This document shows, in pieces, positions 8,648 to 15,999 of a stretch of 64,000 nucleotides of DNA (positions are counted from its first letter, which is position 1; every line of letters begins with the position of its first letter). The notes under the pieces are model-generated. The model worked only from the letters and a program-made list of their open reading frames with translations, made no database searches and was not told the origin of the DNA. This stretch comes from Streptacidiphilus melanogenes. Its GTDB lineage: Bacteria; Actinomycetota; Actinomycetes; Streptomycetales; Streptomycetaceae. Position numbers and translations under genes: made by a program. The stretch lies in assembly GCF_000787835.1 (NCBI RefSeq), contig NZ_BBPP01000003.1:281890-345889 (forward strand). The letters are read 5' to 3'.

Positions 8648-9652
8648 GTGACTCTCACCCAACTGCGCGCGTTCGTCGCGGTGGCCCGACTGGGCTCGGT
8701 CAAGGCCGCTGCGGTGTCCCTGCGCGTCAGCGAGCCCGCCGTCTCGGGCGCTGTCGCCGCGCTGCGGCGCGAGCTCGGCGACCCGCTCTTCGTCCGCGCC
8801 GCGGGCGGGATCGCGCTGACGCCCGGCGGCCGACGTCTCGCCGCCGGAGCGGCCGAGATCGTGGGGCTGGCCGAGGACACCCGCCGACGCGTCCGCGAAG
8901 CCGGGACCGGCAGCTCCTACCTGCGGGTGGCGACCACCGAGTCCAGCGCCGAGCAGATCGTGCCGCCGCTGCTGGAGGCCTTCGTCCGGCGCCAGCCCGA
9001 CGTGGACACCACCACCATCGCCATGCCCGCCGCCCTGCTCGACCAGGTCCTGCGCGACCGTGGCGCGGACGTCGTGATCGGCGCCGCGAGCGAGGCCCTG
9101 CCGACCGACGAGGCCGTCGAGCGCGTCCCCTTCCTCCGTTTCCAGCTCGTCGTCATCGCCTGCCCGGCCCATCGGGGGGAGCGTCCGCCCGGGCCGGGCA
9201 CGTCCCGGGCGGGCGGCGGGCGGCCGCGCCTGCTCGACAGCGGGTTGCCCAGGGAGCACTGGCTGCTCGGGCCGGGCGGCCTCGACCCTGGCACCCCGGC
9301 CGGGGCGTTCCTGGCCCGGCACGGCGTCGGCGAGGCGTGCGCGTCGATCTTCCCCAGCGCCACCGCCGCCTGGAACGCCGTCGCCGCGGGGGACGGCGTG
9401 TCGATCGCCCCCGTGCACCTGGTCCGCGACCAGTTGCGACACGGAGCCCTCACCGTCGTCGACGTCCCGGGAACGCCGGTCGACGGCCTGCACTACGCCG
9501 CCGCGCTCGGCGGGGACCGCCGCTCCCAGGCGGCCTCCGCGCTCTGTCGCTTCGTCACCACCCCGGCCGCGCTGGAGAGCCTGCTCACCCGGGCCACCGG
9601 CGTCCCCGTGGGCCACTACCGGCCGACCGTCCACGTGACGTTGTGGAGCTGA
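8648..9652 (+). CDS. LysR-family regulator, divergent to cox operon
   Basis: 334 residues from GTG at 8648, preceded by GGGAGG; the longer frame from 8576 adds a Gly/Lys-rich leader with no better start. The N-terminus is a LysR helix-turn-helix (LTQLRAFVAVARLGSVKAAA, then SEPAVSGAVAALRREL). The effector domain begins near residue 90, and a Gly/Pro/Arg-rich insertion sits around residues 180-200. Transcribed away from coxM across 183 bp, it is the natural candidate regulator of CO dehydrogenase, with coxG just downstream in the same direction. Inducer unknown. Confidence 0.85.
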   Translation: MTLTQLRAFVAVARLGSVKAAAVSLRVSEPAVSGAVAALRRELGDPLFVRAAGGIALTPGGRRLAAGAAEIVGLAEDTRRRVREAGTGSSYLRVATTESSAEQIVPPLLEAFVRRQPDVDTTTIAMPAALLDQVLRDRGADVVIGAASEALPTDEAVERVPFLRFQLVVIACPAHRGERPPGPGTSRAGGGRPRLLDSGLPREHWLLGPGGLDPGTPAGAFLARHGVGEACASIFPSATAAWNAVAAGDGVSIAPVHLVRDQLRHGALTVVDVPGTPVDGLHYAAALGGDRRSQAASALCRFVTTPAALESLLTRATGVPVGHYRPTVHVTLWS

Positions 9653-9723
9653 GCCCGGGAGTGGCCGCAGACATCAGCACACCGTGAGGACACACACCGT
9701 GAGGACAGGAGGCGCCTTCCGCC

Positions 9724-10419
9724 ATGGAGTTCAGCAACGAGTTCCGCGTGAGCCTGCCCGTCGAACCTGCCTGGGACCTGTTCACCGACGTCGAACGGCT
9801 CGTCCCGTGCATGCCCGGCGCGCAGCTCACGGAGACCGACGGGGACGTCTTCCACGGCACGGTCAAGGTGAGGGTGGGACCGGTGACCGTGCAGTACAAG
9901 GGCGTCGCCTCGTTCGAGGAGGTGAACGCCGAGGACCGCACCGTGCGGATCAAGGCGTCCGGACGCGACACCCACGGCCAGGGGAACGCCGACGCCCACG
10001 TCACCGTGAAGCTGCGCCCCGACGGCGACGGCACCGGTGTCACCGTGAACACCCGGCTCAGCGTCACCGGGAAGGCCGCGCAGTTCGGCAAGTCGGTGAT
10101 GGAGGACATCAGCAGGAAACTGATCGCGCAGTTCGTCGACTGCCTCGAGAGCAGGCTGGCGCAGCCGCAGGAGGCGCCCTCGCCTCCGGCCGAGGAGCAG
10201 CCGGCCGAGAGCGGGCCGGTGGTCGAGCCCGGGACCGCGGAGCGCGCACCTGCGGCCGGGCCGGAGGCGACGGGCGGGTCCGAGGCGATCGACCTGCTCG
10301 GTCTCGCCCGGGGGCCGGTGCTGAAGCGCTTCGCCCCGGTCGCCCTCGGCGGGCTCTGCCTCCTCGGCTTGCTTCTGTGGCTGAGGCGGCGCCGAAACTG
10401 CCGGAAAAACAGGCACTGA
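9724..10419 (+). CDS. coxG: CoxG-family SRPBCC protein with C-terminal membrane anchor
   Basis: 231 residues. The first ~145 form an SRPBCC/CoxG domain (NEFRVSLPVEPAWDLF, CMPGA, VGPVTVQYKG). A Pro/Glu/Ala-rich linker follows, then a single hydrophobic helix (VALGGLCLLGLLLWL, about 205-220) ending in RRRR. CoxG anchors CO dehydrogenase to the membrane, and recent work links it to menaquinone handling, so the C-terminal anchor fits. The start is ATG at 9724, after AGGAGG. It lies 71 bp downstream of the LysR gene; the gap holds a duplicated ACACCGTGAGGACA. It is divergent from the rest of cox rather than at the operon end. Confidence 0.9.
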   Translation: MEFSNEFRVSLPVEPAWDLFTDVERLVPCMPGAQLTETDGDVFHGTVKVRVGPVTVQYKGVASFEEVNAEDRTVRIKASGRDTHGQGNADAHVTVKLRPDGDGTGVTVNTRLSVTGKAAQFGKSVMEDISRKLIAQFVDCLESRLAQPQEAPSPPAEEQPAESGPVVEPGTAERAPAAGPEATGGSEAIDLLGLARGPVLKRFAPVALGGLCLLGLLLWLRRRRNCRKNRH

Positions 10420-10537
10420 CCTGGGCTTTCTTGGGACGGCAGCCCGGCGCGGCGTCGTCTGCGGGTCTCACCGTGTGCGATCGACCCCTTGCTCCCCGGC
10501 GCATCATGTCTTGCCATGTGGGACAAACGGGAGGGAC

Positions 10538-10551
10538 GTGGCGTACGCCAC
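10538..10551. promoter_or_regulatory. 14-bp palindrome GTGGCGTACGCCAC
   Basis: A perfect palindrome in the 280-bp gap between coxG and the next secreted-protein gene, followed by an AT-richer stretch (CATAAGCCCCATACCTTATTCG). It could be an operator for the downstream gene or part of the coxG terminator. No T-tract follows, so an operator is slightly favoured. Nothing else is recognisable in 10420-10699. Confidence 0.3.
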
Positions 10552-10699
10552 ATAAGCCCCATACCTTATTCGAACGGGCACGACCGACCCCGGAAGTCGG
10601 CCACCAGAGGGTCCCAGCGCGCGCATGGCGCGGCACCGCATTCAAGGCGGTGCGCCACACGAAAAGCCCGCCGTACGCGCACTCAGAGGAGTACGGACC

Positions 10700-11152
10700 A
10701 TGCTCTCCACCAAGATCGTCGGACTGGCGCTGTTCAGCGCCGCAGCCGCTGTCACCGCCGTCGCGGCCCCCGCGCTCGCGGCACAGCCCCACCAGGCCCC
10801 GGCCACGACCGCCGTCGTCCTCGACTGCGCGGGCCAGGCGCAGACCCAGCCCGGCACGTTCCTGGTCGCCTGCGGCGACGGCAACAACTACCTCTCCGGT
10901 CTGCACTGGACCGACTGGGGCAGCGCCACCGCCACTGCGACGGGCACCGACAACGCCAACGACTGCACGCCGAACTGCGCCGCAGGAGCCTTCCACCAGT
11001 TCCCGGCGACCGTGACGCTCACCAAGCCCGAACCGTGGGCCGGACACCCCGGAAGCACCCGCTACACGGAGCTGGACGTGCACTACACCGGCGCACGTCC
11101 GACCGGCCTCCCGGCGGACCTCGCCGTCCACCTGATCGCGCCGCCCGCCTGA
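10700..11152 (+). CDS. secreted protein of unknown function
   Basis: 150 residues from ATG at 10700, after AGAGGAG. A Sec signal peptide is clear: a short basic start (MLSTKIVG), a hydrophobic run, and ALA-AQP as the probable cleavage site near residue 27. The mature part has four cysteines (DCAG, ACGDG, DCTPNC) likely to form disulfides, and conserved-looking GLHWTDWGSATATATG and CTPNCAAG stretches. It resembles a family of small secreted streptomycete proteins with no known role. The gene stops four bases before the convergent SDR gene. Confidence 0.75.
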   Translation: MLSTKIVGLALFSAAAAVTAVAAPALAAQPHQAPATTAVVLDCAGQAQTQPGTFLVACGDGNNYLSGLHWTDWGSATATATGTDNANDCTPNCAAGAFHQFPATVTLTKPEPWAGHPGSTRYTELDVHYTGARPTGLPADLAVHLIAPPA

Positions 11153-11156
11153 GCCG

Positions 11157-11882
11157 TCACAGCTCGGTGTCCGTCTCCTCGGCCAACGCCCGGACGAGGC
11201 GTTCCTGGAACGCCTCGTCATGGACGGCGTGGTGCGGCTCCTGCCGCTGCCGGTGGTACCAGTACCCGCCGGAGGTCCGTGCCTCGGGCTCGTCGCTGAC
11301 GGCCAGCCACTCCTGCGTCCGGTGGCCGAGTTCGAGGTCGTCCGGGGCGTTCGGCCCGCCCATCCGGGTCGGCACCCAGCCGGGATCGACGGCATTGCTC
11401 AGCACCCCGGGGCGCAGGCGCGCCACCGCGGCCGCCAGGGCCGTGACGAACAGCTTGCTGTCCGCGTACGAGCCCGTGCTCCGGCCCCGCCAGTCGACCC
11501 CGGCGACCGAGGGACGCCCGCCGAAATGCGAGCCGCTGCTCAGGTACACCAGCCGGCGCGGCCCGGGAAGCAGGGCGGTCAGCAGGTAGGGCGCGACGAT
11601 GTTGACGGGCATGACCGCCCGTCCGCTCCACACGCCGGCGTTGTGGATCACCGCGTCGAACGGCCGCCCGTCGCCGAGCTCCGCGGCGCAGCGTCGCACG
11701 GCCTCCCGGTCGGCGAAGTCGCCCACGACGATGCCTGCCCCGCGTCCGACCAGAGCGTCCAGGCTCGCCGCGCGCTCCTGACTGCGGGCGTGCACCACCA
11801 CGTCGTGACCCGCAGCCAGCAGCGCCTCCGCCGCAGCACGGCCCAGCCCCTCCGTGGAACCGGTCACCAGGACCCGACTCAT
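11157..11882 (-). CDS. short-chain dehydrogenase/reductase
   Basis: 241 residues from ATG at 11880-11882. The NAD(P) motif TGSTEGLG lies at about 7-14, HNAG at 80-83, catalytic Ser at about 115-116 and YADSK at 139-143, so the Ser-Tyr-Lys set is intact. The substrate is unknown. The protein ends VRALAEETDTEL. It is convergent with the secreted-protein gene across four bases and no terminator is evident. An in-frame extension to 12116 is discounted because it overlaps the next plus-strand gene and lacks a better start. Confidence 0.85.
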   Translation of the reverse strand: MSRVLVTGSTEGLGRAAAEALLAAGHDVVVHARSQERAASLDALVGRGAGIVVGDFADREAVRRCAAELGDGRPFDAVIHNAGVWSGRAVMPVNIVAPYLLTALLPGPRRLVYLSSGSHFGGRPSVAGVDWRGRSTGSYADSKLFVTALAAAVARLRPGVLSNAVDPGWVPTRMGGPNAPDDLELGHRTQEWLAVSDEPEARTSGGYWYHRQRQEPHHAVHDEAFQERLVRALAEETDTEL

Positions 11883-12091
11883 GCTCGCTCCACTTCTCGT
11901 TCGTGCGCGGCCCCGCCAGGAGCGCCGCCCAGTCGAAGCGTAGGCCCCGCGCCGGCTGCGCACCCCCGCGCCGACCCGTCGGCCGCGCCGGCGCAAGCGA
12001 TGCGCCAACGATGCCGAGGGAGGCGTCGAGGGGGGCCCGTCACGCTGGACGCATCGAGGAACCACATCGGGAGCACGCCCGGGAGGAAGCC

Positions 12092-12352
12092 ATGACCGGT
12101 CACGTCGTCCCCGCATCCCAGGCCCCGCGGCAGGTCCGGCCTCCGGGCCGCCCGGAGGAACTGGCCCGCCCGGAGGAACTGGCCCGCCCGGAGGAGACGC
12201 CCGAGTGCGAGTCCTCCACCTGCGGGGGGATCTCCGTCCACGACCCGGTCCACCAGCACGACGTGTGGTGGAACTGGGTGGGACTGTTCGGCCTGGCGGT
12301 CCTGGTGCTGGGCACCGTCGGATTCATGATCGGACGGATCATCGCCTGGTGA
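12092..12352 (+). CDS. 86-aa single-pass membrane protein with PEELAR repeats
   Basis: Start ATG at 12092, with GGGAGGAAG eight bases upstream. The N-terminal half is hydrophilic and holds a tandem repeat, PEELARPEELARPEE. A short region with two cysteines and several histidines follows (ECESSTC, HDPVHQHD). One transmembrane helix (about 62-82, LFGLAVLVLGTVGFMIG) ends the protein with RIIAW. It looks like a tail-anchored small protein; the Cys/His-rich juxtamembrane stretch could bind metal. Function unknown. Confidence 0.65.
   Translation: MTGHVVPASQAPRQVRPPGRPEELARPEELARPEETPECESSTCGGISVHDPVHQHDVWWNWVGLFGLAVLVLGTVGFMIGRIIAW
12151..12196. repeat. 18-bp tandem repeat, 2.5 copies
   Basis: CCCGGAGGAACTGGCCCG occurs at 12151-12168 and 12169-12186, with a partial third copy at 12187-12196. 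It encodes the PEELAR repeat of the small membrane protein, so copy number can change without breaking frame. Perfect identity suggests recent expansion. Confidence 0.85.
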
Positions 12353-12365
12353 ATGTCACGGGAAC

Positions 12366-12680
12366 TCAGCCCTGTTCCAGGAACACCTCGTCGACGTAGC
12401 ACCACCCCCACGTCCGACCGGCCTTCAAGGTGCGGGCCAACGGGTGTCCCGTGCCCGCGAAGTGCTCGTACGCGTGCCGGCCCGGCGAGCTGTCACAGCA
12501 ACCCACCGCACCGCACTGCAGGCACGCCAGCAGGTTCACCCAGGAGCCGCCCGAAGTGAGGCACCGGGAGCATCCGGCGACCTCGACCGGCCGGGCGAGC
12601 CCGACGTGACGGCACGTTCGCTCACGCGCCGCACCAGGAGGCTGTGTCACCCGCCATGTCGCGGATCCTTCGCTCACCAT
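12366..12680 (-). CDS. UBP-type zinc-finger protein
   Basis: 104 residues from ATG at 12678-12680, with GGAG upstream. The Cys/His pattern is that of a UBP (ZnF-UBP) finger: CRHVG, CSRC, LACLQCGAVGCCDSS, then HAYEHFAGTGHPLAR. Eukaryotic versions bind the free C-terminus of ubiquitin. Short bacterial stand-alone versions are common in actinobacteria and have no settled role. Its neighbours give no functional hint. Its upstream region faces the plus-strand membrane gene at 12718, a 37-bp divergent gap. Confidence 0.85.
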   Translation of the reverse strand: MVSEGSATWRVTQPPGAARERTCRHVGLARPVEVAGCSRCLTSGGSWVNLLACLQCGAVGCCDSSPGRHAYEHFAGTGHPLARTLKAGRTWGWCYVDEVFLEQG

Positions 12681-12717
12681 CACTCCATCATGCCGCCCTC
12701 GCCGTACGGAGGACGCG

Positions 12718-13194
12718 ATGCAGCAGCTGAACGGCAGACCCGGAGCGCGACGCCTTGCGCTGCCCCGCGCACGGCCCCGTCGAAGGCCCCGACCCCAGGG
12801 CGCGCTGCTCCTGCTGTGGCGCGTCGCCGCCGTCTTCTTCCTGGCGTTCTCCTCGGTGTCCGCCGCCTTCCAGGCCGCGTCGTCGGTCGAAGGCGGCCTG
12901 GGCGGCCCGGGAGCTGCCCTCGGCACGGACGCCGTCGTCCTGGGAGCGGCCGCGGTCGTCGTCGCGGTGACCGCTCGACGAGAGGCGCGTCTGGGGGTGG
13001 CCGTGGTGGCGGCCGTCCAGCTCGCCGCCGTCGCGACGGCGCGGGAGGCGGGCGGCCTCTCTCTTGTCGGGCCCGGCGACAACGGGGAGCAGGTCATCCG
13101 GCTCCTGTGCGGCGGAGCCGCCGCGGTGGTGAGCCTGGCGCTGCTCGCGTGGCTCGACGGGCGCGAGAAGGGTGCGTCCGGCCAGGGCGCCTGA
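12718..13194 (+). CDS. small membrane protein, 158 aa
   Basis: Start ATG at 12718 after ACGGAGG. A strongly basic N-terminus (Arg-rich, about 1-27) precedes four predicted hydrophobic helices: LLLLWRVAAVFFLAF, DAVVLGAAAVVVAV, LGVAVVAAVQLAAVA and a C-terminal AAAVVSLALLAWL. It looks like a conserved small integral membrane protein of unknown role. The extreme Arg content of the first 27 residues may be a positively charged topogenic tail. Confidence 0.7.
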   Translation: MQQLNGRPGARRLALPRARPRRRPRPQGALLLLWRVAAVFFLAFSSVSAAFQAASSVEGGLGGPGAALGTDAVVLGAAAVVVAVTARREARLGVAVVAAVQLAAVATAREAGGLSLVGPGDNGEQVIRLLCGGAAAVVSLALLAWLDGREKGASGQGA

Positions 13195-13231
13195 ATCCTC
13201 TTCGCGGGGGCGCTCCCCGGCCGCCGCCCGG

Positions 13232-13486
13232 TCAGGGATCGGGCTCGCGCGGGCTGCCCTCCGCCCAGACCTGTTCCAGCGCCTCCATGTGGGTCCAGCA
13301 CTCCCCGCACCGGCGCGGCGGCGTGATCGCGTGGGCGTCGGTGATCGGCCGAGTGACGGTGGTCAAGGGGAAGACGCGGCCGCACAGTGCGGAAGCCGAG
13401 CCCTGCCGGACGACGTGCCAGCTGACGGCCTCCGGTCCGGCCGGATCGGCGGGCCGCTGCCGGGCCCGCAGTTCGTAGCCGCTCAT
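13232..13486 (-). CDS. small hypothetical protein with CxxC motif
   Basis: 84 residues, MSGYELRAR to EPDP. Cys at about 35 (ALCGRVF) and a CGEC pair at about 60-63 with nearby His suggest a single zinc-binding site. Part resembles the streptomycete pattern in which VSWHVVR is followed by CGR and, later, CxxCW. There is no signal peptide or membrane segment. It is followed by a second short minus-strand gene and probably shares its transcript. No function can be assigned. Confidence 0.6.
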   Translation of the reverse strand: MSGYELRARQRPADPAGPEAVSWHVVRQGSASALCGRVFPLTTVTRPITDAHAITPPRRCGECWTHMEALEQVWAEGSPREPDP

Positions 13487-13526
13487 GCCGGCCTCCTGTC
13501 TGTCGCCCGGCTGCCGTCCGCCCGGA

Positions 13527-13763
13527 TCAGTGCCACACCTCGGGGCCGCCGCCCTGCCACTCCACCAGCCGGGGGTCGTCGAGGTCGCCCTCCTCGAGCC
13601 CGGCGCGGCGGATCAGGTCCAGGACGTCCTCCAAGCGGTGCGCGACGCCGACATGCGCGGTGACGATGTCCACGCGCCGGAACGGCTGCTCGTCCGCGTC
13701 GGTGACGGGGTGGACGACGACGTGCGCGGCATGGCCGCGCGTCTCGGGCCGTGGCTCGCTCAT
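13527..13763 (-). CDS. small hypothetical protein, 78 aa
   Basis: MSEPRPETR to PEVWH. Soluble and acidic, with no motif recognised. Codon third positions are GC-rich as in neighbouring genes, and the reading frame is closed by an in-frame stop 40 bp before the next minus-strand gene (13232-13486), with which it probably forms an operon. The region 13764-13811 separates it from the membrane protein upstream. Confidence 0.55.
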   Translation of the reverse strand: MSEPRPETRGHAAHVVVHPVTDADEQPFRRVDIVTAHVGVAHRLEDVLDLIRRAGLEEGDLDDPRLVEWQGGGPEVWH

Positions 13764-13811
13764 ACGTCCAGCCTGCGGCCACCGGCACGCCCGTGCATCC
13801 GCGGCGGCGGC

Positions 13812-14378
13812 TCAGCGGGCCGGTCCTGCGGCGAGCCGCTGCCGCCCGTGGTCGGCCGTCACCTTGGCCAGCTCGTGCCAGAAGGGGACGGCGGTCAGGT
13901 AGGCGCCGAGACCGGACAGGATGCCCAGCGAGAGGTCCACGCTGACGCGTCCCTCCTTGGCCCAGTAGACGTCCTGGAGGTCCAGCAGCAGGGCGAACTC
14001 GTCGGCGATCAGTGCCGTGCCCACGCCGTAGGCCGCGCCGACCCCCGGGTGGCCGGTGAACTTCGCGTCCCCGCGGACGGCGACCAGCCCGACCCCCGCG
14101 AGCGTGGCGATGCCGATGTTGTAGTGGTGCAGATGCCTGCCCCCGGCGGAGATGTTCCCCCATGGCAGCCAGCCCCCGCGGATCCCGTGCGTGATCAGGC
14201 GGACGGCCCCGAACGTCACACCGAACGACAGCCACGTCGCCAGCAGCGACCGCTGGACGGGGGAGGTGTGCCGGTCCAAGGTCCCCCGCCAGCGAGCCGG
14301 CAGGCTCGAACCGGCAGAGTGCTCCTGCGCCCCGGGCGCACCCGATCGCCGCCGGTCGTCCCCGGCCCCGTCCGCCAT
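13812..14378 (-). CDS. membrane protein, 188 aa
   Basis: Start ATG at 14376-14378, after GGGAGG. A hydrophilic N-terminus (~45 residues) is followed by hydrophobic segments LLATWLSFGVTFGAV, IGIATLAGVGLVAV, and two later ones around YGVGTALIADEFALLL and LGILSGLGAYL. The HHYNIGI stretch between the first two helices is distinctive and recurs in an uncharacterised actinobacterial membrane family. Polar and charged residues within the helices (D, E, H) suggest more than a passive protein, but no function is known. Confidence 0.7.
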   Translation of the reverse strand: MADGAGDDRRRSGAPGAQEHSAGSSLPARWRGTLDRHTSPVQRSLLATWLSFGVTFGAVRLITHGIRGGWLPWGNISAGGRHLHHYNIGIATLAGVGLVAVRGDAKFTGHPGVGAAYGVGTALIADEFALLLDLQDVYWAKEGRVSVDLSLGILSGLGAYLTAVPFWHELAKVTADHGRQRLAAGPAR

Positions 14379-14751
14379 GACGCCTCCCTGTACGCGCGGG
14401 CATGCCCTGCTCCGATCGTCCCCCCACCCGCACGGATCCGCCCACGTACCCGGGCCCTCCTGCCACCTGCGCCTCCGCCTCGGCGTCGCGCGGCGTCGAG
14501 ACCCGCGAAGGGGTGCCGTGGGTACAGGGTGAGGCCGGGAATCACCTCGCCGTGTACCGCCACCTGGCTGACGCTGCGTCAAAGACGAGTGTCGTCGGAC
14601 CGACGGCGCGCCGGAGGCCGCGCATGATGGCGGGACGAGAGGCGGCCGTCCTCCGATGAGGGTGCCGTCTCCCGTTCGGCGCCGACCGGTCGGCGTCCCG
14701 GCCGCGGCCTCCGCCCAGGAACAAGGCTTCCGCCCAGGAACAAGGGGTGTC
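14379..14751. other. gene-free divergent promoter region with 19-bp direct repeat
   Basis: 373 bases between the minus-strand membrane gene and the M23 gene. CCGCCCAGGAACAAGG occurs at 14711-14726 and again at 14730-14745, a 19-bp period. The second copy (AACAAGGGGTGTC) lies directly before the M23 start and supplies its ribosome-binding purines. No convincing ORF, promoter pair or RNA gene is seen in the rest. Confidence 0.6.
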
Positions 14752-15987
14752 ATGCATCGCCTGATCAGTCGCATGCTCAGCGTGACTCTGACAGCCCTGA
14801 CGGTGGCGGCGACGGCGGTGGCGCCCGCCCACGGCGGCGTGCCGCGCGCCCTGCCGCCGGGCACCGCGTTCACCCCGCTCACCGCCTCGCTGATCACCAC
14901 GCCCGCACCGGTGAAGGCGGTGGACGGAAGGATCCACCTCTCCTACGAGCTGTTCGTCACCGACGCCGTGCCGGCGCCGGTCCGGCTCGACCGGGTCACG
15001 ATCCGCGACGCCCGCACCCACCGCGTGCTCGCGTCGCTGAGCGGCGGCACGCTCGCCTCGTCCGCCAACCCCGTCGGGAACCTGCCGCCCGGCGAGGGCA
15101 CGGACCTGGCGCGGACCATGCCCCACCCGCCCGTCGTCCGCAGCTCCACGCAACTGGTCGTGTGGATCGACGTGGCGCTCGCCGCGTCGACGCGCCTGTC
15201 AGGACAGGTCGAGCACGAGCTCGACGGAGCGCTCCTGCTCCCGTCCGGGGGGTCGCCGTTCCGGGAGACCGTGGCCCGTACCCCGCTCGCAGCGCGGGCG
15301 CCGCTCGACCTGCTGGCGCCGGTCCGCCCCGGCACCTGGTACGTGAGCGAGGGCTGCTGCGGCAACACCCACCACCGGCGCGGCCTCGCGCCGGTCAACG
15401 GGGTCCTGGACGTTCCCCAGCGGTTCGCCGTCGACTGGTTCAGGGTGGGGCGCGGGAACCGGACCTGGGAGGGCGACCCTGGCAGGCTGACCAGCTATCT
15501 GAGCTTCCGCCAGCCCGTGGCGGCCGCGGCGGGAGGGCGGGTCGTCGAGGTGCAGGACGGGATCGCGGACAATCCGCCGCCGGTGCCGCCCACCGTCCCG
15601 CCGATCCAGGACACCGTCGGCAACCACGTGACCCTGCAGGTGGCCCCGGGCCTCTACCTCCTGTACGCGCACCTGGAACGTGGGTCCGTCAAGGTCCGGT
15701 ACGGGCAGCGGGTGGCGCCGGGGCAGACACTCGGCCTGATCGGCAACAGCGGCAACTCGACCACTCCGCACCTGCACTTCCAGGTGATGACGACGCGTGA
15801 GTTCTTCCCGACCGACAGTCCGCCGTTCACCTTCCGCAGCTTCGTCCTGCTCGGTCAGGTGAGGCCGCGGATCTGGGACGACAACCTGGGCCTGCAACCG
15901 ACCGGTGTGCTGCCGGTCGCTCCGTCGCCCTTCCAGGGTCGCCACCGCGACGAGATGCCCCTGGACCGCGAGGTCATCCGGTTCTGA
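14752..15987 (+). CDS. secreted M23-like metallopeptidase
   Basis: 411 residues from ATG at 14752; the in-frame extension to 14656 would cover the direct repeat and lacks a signal-like start. A signal peptide (MHRLISRMLSV, hydrophobic run, PAHGG) exports the protein. An N-terminal β-sandwich-like region (about 30-190) precedes an M23/LasA fold. The second zinc motif HLHFQV and the partner YAHLERGS are present, and RFAVD holds the Asp of the first zinc site, but the canonical His is Arg. Related QRFAxDW proteins share this, so it may be a distinct subfamily or a non-catalytic wall-binding protein. Confidence 0.8.
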   Translation: MHRLISRMLSVTLTALTVAATAVAPAHGGVPRALPPGTAFTPLTASLITTPAPVKAVDGRIHLSYELFVTDAVPAPVRLDRVTIRDARTHRVLASLSGGTLASSANPVGNLPPGEGTDLARTMPHPPVVRSSTQLVVWIDVALAASTRLSGQVEHELDGALLLPSGGSPFRETVARTPLAARAPLDLLAPVRPGTWYVSEGCCGNTHHRRGLAPVNGVLDVPQRFAVDWFRVGRGNRTWEGDPGRLTSYLSFRQPVAAAAGGRVVEVQDGIADNPPPVPPTVPPIQDTVGNHVTLQVAPGLYLLYAHLERGSVKVRYGQRVAPGQTLGLIGNSGNSTTPHLHFQVMTTREFFPTDSPPFTFRSFVLLGQVRPRIWDDNLGLQPTGVLPVAPSPFQGRHRDEMPLDREVIRF

Positions 15988-15999
15988 GCTCCGCCGCGG

